From Heyndrickxia sporothermodurans (lineage in GTDB: Bacteria; Bacillota; Bacilli; Bacillales; Bacillaceae_C), in NCBI RefSeq assembly GCF_016785185.1, contig NZ_JAEKDY010000108.1: DNA of 11,894 nucleotides, one strand, 5' to 3'. Shown here in pieces: positions 6,240-11,894 of the stretch. Below the pieces are notes generated by a model. The model did not search any database, was not told where the DNA came from, and saw only the letters and a program-made list of their open reading frames with translations. How positions within the stretch are numbered: position 1 is the stretch's first letter; every line of letters starts with the position of its first letter. Made by a program: the position numbers and the translations under genes.

Positions 6240-7412
6240 TTAAAAATTTGTTCTTTTGGAGCGAAATAGCTTAATGATAGATCCCGCACTTCCTATTACA
6301 ATGATCATTATGAGTGGATAGGAATACCATTTCTTTTTATCAGATTCCTTCAAAGTATCTCGTGTATTTTCCTTTTCTTCGGCCTTCACCTTGATCGGGG
6401 ACAGTTGAAAAGATTCTAATGACATGCCTTTTCTATCAGTAATTTTAAGTTCACCGTTTTTAGAAACATGTTCGGATACATTACTATTAATTAGTTTTGT
6501 GAACATGATTTTATGAGGGATTATATATATTTCTTCTCCCTTTTTATATGTCATTCCTTTCGGTAAACTAGACGTTACAAAATATTTAAATCCATAATCA
6601 AGTAATTTCTTTGTGTCATTATAAGCTTCAGATTTCGTTTTTGCATCCATTGTAATAACGGTTAATCGAATGTTTTTATTTTCTGCTGTAGTTGCTAATG
6701 TCTGTCCTGATTCATTCACATAACCTGTTTTGCCACCTGTTACCTCTTTATATTCTAATTCACCCTTTAGCATTAAATGATGGGTAATTAGAACCGTTTT
6801 CCATTCCTTCCCATTCCACGAGAGTTCTTTCGTTTCAAAAATTTGTCGAAATGTTTTATTTTTCATAGCATAATTTGTGATCTTAGCTATATCATATGCT
6901 GTTGTATAATGATTTTTCGCAAATAATCCATGAGGGTTAACAAAATGTGTAGCTGATACTCCTACTTTATCCATGAGAAAAGTATTAAGATTTTTCGCAA
7001 ACTCGGATACACTTCCGCTCATATGCTCCGCAATTGCAACCCCAGCATCATTCCCTGAATTTATTAATAAACCTTGAATTAAATGCTTTAACGTAACTTG
7101 TTCCCCTTCTACTAAATAAACCTTCGTGCCATCGGTATGTTCTACATTTTTACTAATTGTAACAATATCATTCAAATTCCCATTTTCGAGGGCATAAATT
7201 GCTGTGGCAATCTTTGTTAGACTTGCAGGGTACATCCGTTCATATCCATTTTTTTCATATAATACTCGTCCGGTTGTACTATCTACTAGTATCGCCGACT
7301 TGCTTGCAAGTGACAGTTTTTTTGGACTTACAGCCTCTACGTTCATACTAATATGCAAAGACAAACATAAAACGAACATAATCATAACGCATTTCTTCAT
7401 TATTCGACACAT
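6240..7412 (-). CDS. D-alanyl-D-alanine carboxypeptidase (DacA/DacB/DacF family, S11 peptidase)
   Basis: A penicillin-binding DD-carboxypeptidase that trims the terminal D-alanine of peptidoglycan stem peptides outside the membrane. Counted from the ATG at 7412 (390 aa), the active-site triad is complete: SLTK with Ser64 and Lys67, SGN at 119-121, and KTG at 228-230. A signal peptide covers about residues 1-27 (hydrophobic core CVMIMFVLCLSLHI, probable cleavage after NVEA). The C-terminus carries a true hydrophobic anchor (about 363-383) and a basic end, RSKRTNF. The start is uncertain: ATGs at 7439, 7412 and 7400 and a TTG at 7457 are all in frame. The only visible ribosome binding site, GGAG, lies 14 bases before 7412, which is long, while 7400 gives a typical MKK signal peptide. 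Whether it acts in growth or sporulation cannot be told. Confidence 0.93.
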   Translation of the reverse strand: MCRIMKKCVMIMFVLCLSLHISMNVEAVSPKKLSLASKSAILVDSTTGRVLYEKNGYERMYPASLTKIATAIYALENGNLNDIVTISKNVEHTDGTKVYLVEGEQVTLKHLIQGLLINSGNDAGVAIAEHMSGSVSEFAKNLNTFLMDKVGVSATHFVNPHGLFAKNHYTTAYDIAKITNYAMKNKTFRQIFETKELSWNGKEWKTVLITHHLMLKGELEYKEVTGGKTGYVNESGQTLATTAENKNIRLTVITMDAKTKSEAYNDTKKLLDYGFKYFVTSSLPKGMTYKKGEEIYIIPHKIMFTKLINSNVSEHVSKNGELKITDRKGMSLESFQLSPIKVKAEEKENTRDTLKESDKKKWYSYPLIMIIVIGSAGSIIKLFRSKRTNF

Positions 7413-7598
7413 CCATCTGCAAATTTCTCCAAATTTCATTCTATCAGAATTGATCAAACTTTTTTACTACAAAGTTTAAAATGTAATATAAATGAAAAAA
7501 TACAGTTTATATTTTTAAATAGTGAAATGTAAGCTCACTTTGCCCTCACTTTCCTTCAATTGCTTGAATAATATATCCGAGCAAAGGAGGTGGCAAAA

Positions 7599-8411
7599 GT
7601 GAATAATCAAACAAATAACTCCAAATGGAAAATTCTTATTATTGTACTTGCCTCCATCGTCCTAGCACTTATTATTCCCCTTGCCTATCAACAAATGAAG
7701 CAACCATCTAACCACTCAAAATCAGAAGCACCAAAAAAGAACGAAAGTAACGAAAAAAAAGGTAAAAAAATAATATGGGGAGTAGATTCGGCAAATATAA
7801 CGACTAACGAAATGTACAAATGTGTAAAAGAAAATTATGGGGAACCAGCTATTTGGGGAAGATATTTAGGGTCCAATGGAAATGTATCGACAGGTCTAAC
7901 AAAAAAGGAGATTAAATTTTTACATGAAAAAAAGGTAAAAATTCTTTTAATTTATAATCATTTTTCAAATGCCACGACAAAAAAAGCTGGAGTTAAGGAA
8001 GCCGAAACTGCAATAAAATTGGCAAAAGAAATCAATGCACCTAAAGGAACGGTGATCTTCGCAGATATAGAACCAAAATATCCGGTCGATTCAGCATTTA
8101 TACAAGGATGGGTTGATACGATTGAAAAATCGCATTACCATCCCGGTATCTATGGAATATTTGATAAAGATGCAAAGCTTTATAATCAATTTAATAAAGC
8201 TAGTAAGGATAACAAAAAGATAAAGGATCAAACTATTTTATGGACAGCTGCTCCTAATAAAAGAATTTCTTCTAAAGAAAAAGCCCCAAATTTCAATCCC
8301 ATTGGACCGAAAAATTCGTTGCTATATGGTTGGCAATATGGAATTGATGCTAAAACATGCAATATTGATACTGATTTATTTCACGAATCAATTACTGATT
8401 ACCTTTGGTAA
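7599..8411 (+). CDS. Membrane-anchored DUF1906 (glycoside-hydrolase-like) protein
   Basis: The 270-residue product has a single N-terminal membrane segment (about 11-29), a Lys/Ser/Asn-rich linker (about 35-58), and an extracytoplasmic domain of about 210 residues that resembles the DUF1906, Rv2525c-like family with a TIM-barrel fold related to GH25 lysozymes. Supporting motifs are GVDSAN at 61-66 (Asp63 at the end of the first strand), FADIEP at 154-159 with the Asp156-x-Glu158 pair, and GWQYG near 244 followed by IDTD. Substrate and activity are not established for most of the family; cell-wall glycans are a guess. The start is a GTG at 7599 with AAAGGAGGTGG at 7584-7592; the in-frame GTG at 7590 lies inside that site. 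It is a single-gene unit, divergent from the carboxypeptidase gene. Confidence 0.85.
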   Translation: MNNQTNNSKWKILIIVLASIVLALIIPLAYQQMKQPSNHSKSEAPKKNESNEKKGKKIIWGVDSANITTNEMYKCVKENYGEPAIWGRYLGSNGNVSTGLTKKEIKFLHEKKVKILLIYNHFSNATTKKAGVKEAETAIKLAKEINAPKGTVIFADIEPKYPVDSAFIQGWVDTIEKSHYHPGIYGIFDKDAKLYNQFNKASKDNKKIKDQTILWTAAPNKRISSKEKAPNFNPIGPKNSLLYGWQYGIDAKTCNIDTDLFHESITDYLW

Positions 8412-8413
8412 GA

Positions 8414-8454
8414 ATATAAAAAGAAATCGGTCGATAGCCGATTTCTTTTTATAT
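8414..8454. terminator. Bidirectional terminator shared by the DUF1906 gene and yojO
   Basis: The core arms AAAAAGAAATCGG (8418-8430) and its complement (8438-8450) enclose a 7-base loop, and the pairing extends by four more A-T pairs on each side. It works as a T-rich terminator on either strand. The yojO stop codon (8449-8451) lies inside the right arm, so the two convergent genes share this hairpin. Confidence 0.9.
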
Positions 8455-10368
8455 GCTTTTGTAAAGCAATTTCTTTAAAATTGGAAATAAAACATTTGGT
8501 AATTCCGCGATATTTGAAACTAATATACTGAAATTACCATAAATATCTTGCAACACTTTTTTCTGGCTTTCTTCAATATCCGTGTTTGACAAAAAGATAT
8601 TAAATACTTCAATACCTTTTTTTCTTGCTTGTAAAACTGCCTCATGTGTATCAACGATTCCATTTTGCTCATAACCGAAGGCGGCAGGTTCCCCATCCGA
8701 AAATACGAGTAAAAACTTTTGTTTTTCCATGCGTGTAATAAGCCGGTTTGTCATTAATCGAATAGCAAAACCATCCCGATTGTCTTCTTCCGGTTTTAAC
8801 TGCATAATTTCCGGTCCGGAAAATCCGAGCAAAGATGTTTGAAAATCTATAACTGGTTTAAAGTAATTCGGTTGATATTCCTTCGTTGCATCACTTGTAT
8901 CTTCCCAAAATCCGACTACTTCATGTGAAACTTTTACCGATTTTAATGCCTCATGAAATAACGTAATACCAAGCTTCGTTTGTTCCATCTTGTCATACAT
9001 CGAGGCTGAACAGTCCACTAATAATGCGAAGGCGGCATCGATTTCACTCGTGGGCTCCTGCTTCTTATAAAATAATCTTGGATTAGTATCAGTGAAATAC
9101 GGTAAAAGCTTTTTACTCAATCTTCCAAATTGTAAATCATTTCTCGGAGCAATCCTTTTATGTTCTAGCGTTTTTTCAATGAGTTTTTTTAATTTTTTTT
9201 GATAAGTGCTTATCTCTTTTTTATATAAATGATATTGTTTAATTTCTTCATTGTTTGGGTTGTCTAAGCTTAGAAAAATCGGATGTGCAAAGCGATTTTC
9301 CTTTCCAAATTCGTTATCATTTCGTCCGGTCTTATTTCTTTTTTGTTCTTTTGCTTCTAATTTGGAATAATCATTCCGACTAGTTTTTTGCACACTTCCT
9401 TGGACGATTGCTAATGCTTGATCACCCGTTTCCCCTTCTCTAACTCCCTCACCTAATAGATCTGTTCCTGTCCCTTGATCTAAATCAAACTGTAGGTAAC
9501 TATTGCTTAATTCACTTGTTTCACGATGCCATGTTCGTAGTTCTTCATTCATGATCTCCTCATCGTCATTCGCTTTTTTATCCATAACATCACAATTTTG
9601 AAGTGGGTCTTTACGCTTTAGATCATCGAATGTCAAGCCATTTTCTTCTTCTAACGCAAATCCCTTTTCAGGTAAATGAAAATACTCATTCAGCATATCC
9701 TCTTCCAACACTTCATCAAGTACTTCAAGCATTTCTAAACATACCGAAACCGTATCCATTGTTGATTTTGTTTCAAAAAACTTAGAAATCGTATTGCGTA
9801 CATACGGAATCACTAAATCAATTGATTCATTATAATGTGGGATGGTTTCAATCGGAGTTTCCGAATGTAAAAGCAGATATATATTATTAAATAAGGCATC
9901 AGTAAATACACTTTTTACGAGATTAACATTTAACTGTGATTGAAAATGTTTTTGATAGACCTTTTTTCGATGATAAAATACTTTTTTCGTTCCGGGCCGT
10001 TCTTTTTTTATCAATTCTTCTATTCGTAGATCTTCTGTAACAATAAATAATTGTTTAGGAAAACTTTTTAAATTCATATTATCTAAACTTTTTATATATC
10101 TTTGAATTTGTTGAGGATCAGTATATTTCAAATTTCCTATTGCTCTCAAAAACACATCACTTTTTATACCATCTATTAATAGATGTTGCGGCCGATGATT
10201 CCAAAAATGACTGACATAAATTTTTTTTATGGATTGATCTAGATAAGAGTGAACACCAAAATCAACTTCGTACTCAGGGTTCCTCGTTAAGGTTGTAACT
10301 AAATCTGCCATTTCCATCACAATCATCGAATCAACTTTTTCATCATTAAATTGGATAAAGCGTTGCAT
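8449..10368 (-). CDS. yojO: VWA-domain NorD-like activation protein (YojO family)
   Basis: A 639-residue cytoplasmic protein with a C-terminal von Willebrand A domain (about 444-635). The metal-ion-dependent adhesion site is intact: DCSAS at 452-456. NRDGFAIR at 530-537 and FSDGEP at 556-561 follow, all typical of the NorD/CobT type. Residues 1-230 form a helical N-terminal domain. A charged, low-complexity stretch (about 235-360) links the two parts. B. subtilis YojO has nearly the same length. NorD proteins work with a MoxR-type ATPase to activate NO reductase or similar metalloenzymes, but no such enzyme is in this window, so the client here is unknown. The ATG at 10368 has AGGGGG seven bases upstream and lies 11 bases after the yojN stop, indicating one operon. 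Its stop codon lies inside the terminator hairpin. Confidence 0.9.
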   Translation of the reverse strand: MQRFIQFNDEKVDSMIVMEMADLVTTLTRNPEYEVDFGVHSYLDQSIKKIYVSHFWNHRPQHLLIDGIKSDVFLRAIGNLKYTDPQQIQRYIKSLDNMNLKSFPKQLFIVTEDLRIEELIKKERPGTKKVFYHRKKVYQKHFQSQLNVNLVKSVFTDALFNNIYLLLHSETPIETIPHYNESIDLVIPYVRNTISKFFETKSTMDTVSVCLEMLEVLDEVLEEDMLNEYFHLPEKGFALEEENGLTFDDLKRKDPLQNCDVMDKKANDDEEIMNEELRTWHRETSELSNSYLQFDLDQGTGTDLLGEGVREGETGDQALAIVQGSVQKTSRNDYSKLEAKEQKRNKTGRNDNEFGKENRFAHPIFLSLDNPNNEEIKQYHLYKKEISTYQKKLKKLIEKTLEHKRIAPRNDLQFGRLSKKLLPYFTDTNPRLFYKKQEPTSEIDAAFALLVDCSASMYDKMEQTKLGITLFHEALKSVKVSHEVVGFWEDTSDATKEYQPNYFKPVIDFQTSLLGFSGPEIMQLKPEEDNRDGFAIRLMTNRLITRMEKQKFLLVFSDGEPAAFGYEQNGIVDTHEAVLQARKKGIEVFNIFLSNTDIEESQKKVLQDIYGNFSILVSNIAELPNVLFPILKKLLYKSI

Positions 10369-10379
10369 TTAAACGCCCC

Positions 10380-11261
10380 CTATTCAAACAATGTTTCGGC
10401 AATATTTCTAATCGCAGCTCTCTCTCTTTCGTCCTCAAGCTTATCGATTATCCCTCTTTGAATCGCTCTTAATGCCGGTAAAAATAGGGCCAAATCACAT
10501 GTATCAATTAATGCCCTTATCGAAGCTGCCTCTTCTGATATTTTCCCCATTTGGGCCTGTGAAATTAAATCGCTAGAAAAGGTTACAAATTTATTTATTA
10601 ATTCTTCATTTTTTAATTGACTTTGAGATAGCAATACATTTTTTAATGTTTCCCCTTGAATATAAGGTACATTTATAACGATAAATCGATTTTTAAGTGC
10701 TTCATTTAAGGGAACAGTTCCGACATATCCCTCGTTAATAGCAGCAATCACTCCAAAATTACTATCCGCCTTTACCACTTCAGTAGTAAAAGGGTTCGTA
10801 ATTTGACGTCGGTAGTCAAGTACTCCGTTCAAAATTGGTAGGGTTTCTGGTCTAGCCATATTAATTTCATCTATATACAAAAGATGGCCTTCCTTCATTG
10901 CATTAATAACAGGACCTGGTACAAATTCTATCTTACTTTGGTTATTTTCTTGGGCAATTGTTTTATATCCGAGGAGACCTTCTGCATCTAAATCAATTGA
11001 ACAATTTATACTTTGCATCGGTTGATGTAATAACGATGAAAGTGTCTCAGCTAATTTTGTTTTACCAGAACCAGTAGGTCCTTTTAATAAAATATTTTTG
11101 CCAAGTAAGATGGCGATCAAAGCATCTTGCAAAATTGAGTCATCTGAAGGAATATACCCATTTTTACTAACTGACTGTTCATACTCTGATGTAAAACTAC
11201 TTATTCTATTTTTTAATTTATTTTGTATTTCAATTGGTAATGAAAATTGATTAAATAACAT
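10380..11261 (-). CDS. yojN: MoxR-family AAA+ ATPase, NorQ-like (YojN family)
   Basis: A 293-residue AAA+ ATPase of the MoxR/NorQ/CbbQ group: Walker A GPTGSGKT at 61-68, Walker B LLYIDEIN at 127-134, sensor-1 segment VIAAINE at 171-177 and an arginine-finger-type NRF at 191-193. GPVINAMKEGHLL just before Walker B is typical of the group. These ATPases work with a VWA partner to remodel or load metal enzymes; the next gene encodes exactly that partner. B. subtilis YojN is the closest named relative I know, at about 300 aa. The ATG at 11261 follows AGGAAGGA with about eight bases of spacing. A candidate promoter lies 40-70 bases upstream. It is the first gene of a two-gene operon with yojO. Confidence 0.93.
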   Translation of the reverse strand: MLFNQFSLPIEIQNKLKNRISSFTSEYEQSVSKNGYIPSDDSILQDALIAILLGKNILLKGPTGSGKTKLAETLSSLLHQPMQSINCSIDLDAEGLLGYKTIAQENNQSKIEFVPGPVINAMKEGHLLYIDEINMARPETLPILNGVLDYRRQITNPFTTEVVKADSNFGVIAAINEGYVGTVPLNEALKNRFIVINVPYIQGETLKNVLLSQSQLKNEELINKFVTFSSDLISQAQMGKISEEAASIRALIDTCDLALFLPALRAIQRGIIDKLEDERERAAIRNIAETLFE

Positions 11262-11300
11262 ATTTATTTCCTTCCTAAATGTAAATAAACATCCTTTAGT

Positions 11301-11329
11301 ATTTTAGGCTAATAATTGCCCAAATGCAA
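11301..11329 (-). promoter_or_regulatory. Candidate sigma-A promoter of yojN-yojO
   Basis: On the - strand, TTGCAT (11329-11324) and TAAAAT (11306-11301) are separated by exactly 17 bases. The -10 matches consensus at five of six positions, while the -35 matches only TTG. It gives a leader of about 30 bases before yojN. No Fnr box is visible near it. Confidence 0.45.
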
Positions 11330-11355
11330 AGAGTATAATAAAATGAATAATATAT

Positions 11356-11384
11356 TTGTACGGTAGTTTGTTTCATATGATAAT
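11356..11384 (+). promoter_or_regulatory. Second candidate promoter upstream of the small membrane gene
   Basis: TTGTAC (11356-11361) and GATAAT (11379-11384) are 17 bases apart. It would form a tandem arrangement with the stronger promoter at 11400-11428. The AT-rich context lowers its weight. Confidence 0.3.
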
Positions 11385-11399
11385 ATTGTAGATGTGTAT

Positions 11400-11428
11400 T
11401 TGAAAAAACACATTATTTAAGATATACT
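11400..11428 (+). promoter_or_regulatory. Strong candidate sigma-A promoter of the small membrane gene
   Basis: TTGAAA (11400-11405) and TATACT (11423-11428) have the ideal 17-base spacer. Transcription would begin near 11435, downstream of the first in-frame ATG at 11429, which therefore cannot be the start codon if this promoter is used. Confidence 0.6.
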
Positions 11429-11470
11429 ATGCTATCTAACGAAGTAGTTAAGGTGCGTGATGAAAAACTA

Positions 11471-11758
11471 ATGGAATATTTATTGAACCTTACATACGAT
11501 CCCGTTGTCTGCTCCTTTTATGTTAGTATCTTACTTACAATTGGCCTAGCCTATATATGGAATCATTTTATCGTTAATCCCTATTCTTATATAGCAACCG
11601 AGGCAACTGCTGAAGAATTAATAAATCCGCAGCAACGGTTAATTCATAGATTAAAAATACAACATTTACTAATAATATGGATTATGAAATGTGTGAGAAG
11701 AAAAGATGCGCCTAATGAGGACCCAGACCATCATTTATCCGTTGACTTTAATTTTTAA
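11471..11758 (+). CDS. Unrecognised small membrane protein, 95 aa
   Basis: I do not recognise this family. The frame is open from an ATG at 11429, but that codon abuts a consensus-like -10 box and would lie upstream of the transcription start, so I place the start at the ATG at 11471. The only upstream ribosome-binding-like sequence is AAGGTG at 11450 and GTGATGA at 11457, which is imperfect. The product has one clear membrane segment at about 11-35 (VVCSFYVSILLTIGLAYIW and on), a shorter hydrophobic stretch at about 65-75 (HLLIIWIMKCV), and a polar, acidic tail with DPDHH. It is divergent from yojN and is followed by a probable insertion-sequence end, so its C-terminus may be altered. GTG at 11453 is another possible start. 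That it is a real gene is likely but not certain. Confidence 0.5.
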   Translation: MEYLLNLTYDPVVCSFYVSILLTIGLAYIWNHFIVNPYSYIATEATAEELINPQQRLIHRLKIQHLLIIWIMKCVRRKDAPNEDPDHHLSVDFNF

Positions 11759-11759
11759 T

Positions 11760-11894
11760 TTAATTTAGGAGCATTCCTGTTAGAAGGATTTTCGGGGACT
11801 TGAACAAAAAGAGCCCTCTTGGTATGATGCGGGGTGTCAAATCGTCGATGAATTGACCCCTAATTTGTTAACCAAGGAGGACTCCATAATGGAT
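11760..11894 (+). mobile_element. Probable left end and leader of an insertion sequence (IS110-like?)
   Basis: The 130 bases after the small membrane gene are less AT-rich than other intergenic DNA here. They contain a hairpin-forming stretch at 11831-11860: GGGGTGTCAA faces TTGACCCC, with a nested ATCG-T-CGAT. A very good ribosome binding site and ATG follow at the window edge. The layout resembles IS110-family elements of Bacillus and Geobacillus as I remember them, where the non-coding left end encodes the bridge RNA. The left boundary cannot be fixed from sequence. The family call is from memory and unverified. Confidence 0.4.
11889..11894 (+). CDS. Start of a gene running off the right edge (possible transposase)
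   Basis: ATG GAT is preceded by AAGGAGG at 11874-11880 with 8 bases of spacing. Two codons say nothing about function. The structured leader before it suggests a transposase of the element proposed above. Confidence 0.45.

Noticed and set aside
7521..7539. Possible Fnr box AGTGA...TCACT upstream of the carboxypeptidase and DUF1906 genes
   Set aside because: The spacer is 9 bases, not the 6 required for CRP/FNR sites, and the outer bases do not match TGTGA/TCACA.

Overview
The window looks like chromosomal DNA of a low-GC, endospore-forming Firmicute of the Bacillaceae. The evidence is AT-rich coding sequence with strong AGGAGG-type ribosome binding sites, a YkuS (UPF0180) protein, a B. subtilis-type Fnr whose iron-sulfur cysteines lie at the C-terminus, and a YojN/YojO-type MoxR ATPase plus von Willebrand A pair. 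No rRNA, tRNA or CRISPR array is visible.

Layout. Bases 1 to about 127 do not belong to the neighbouring gene. They hold the last codons of an unidentified + strand gene and a perfect 40-bp palindrome, and they cut off a topoisomerase III gene (topB), of which only the first 86 codons survive on the - strand. Next come an Fsr-type MFS exporter (-), a 42-codon YuzL-like gene (+) and ykuS (+). A bidirectional terminator separates ykuS from a molybdenum-cofactor cluster read leftward: moaA, moeA and mobB. The regulator gene fnr is divergent from moaA. After fnr come a secreted D-Ala-D-Ala carboxypeptidase (-), a membrane-anchored DUF1906 glycoside-hydrolase-like protein (+), and the yojN-yojO (norQ/norD-like) pair (-). 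A small unrecognised membrane protein gene (+) follows. The last ~130 bases look like the left end and start codon of an insertion sequence, possibly IS110 family.

How the genes may work together. MoaA, MoeA and MobB serve molybdenum-cofactor synthesis, which nitrate reductase needs. Fnr switches on nitrate respiration when oxygen falls. The MoxR/VWA pair belongs to the family that helps assemble or activate metalloenzymes such as NO reductase. The middle of the window therefore fits a low-oxygen, nitrogen-oxide respiration neighbourhood, but no respiratory reductase is encoded here. The flanks show two separate signs of mobile DNA.

I see no convincing novel system. The points most worth a second look are the interrupted topB with its palindrome, the moaA start codon (a TTG whose Shine-Dalgarno contains a decoy ATG), the unrecognised small membrane gene whose first ATG lies upstream of its likely transcription start, and the structured leader of the terminal insertion sequence.
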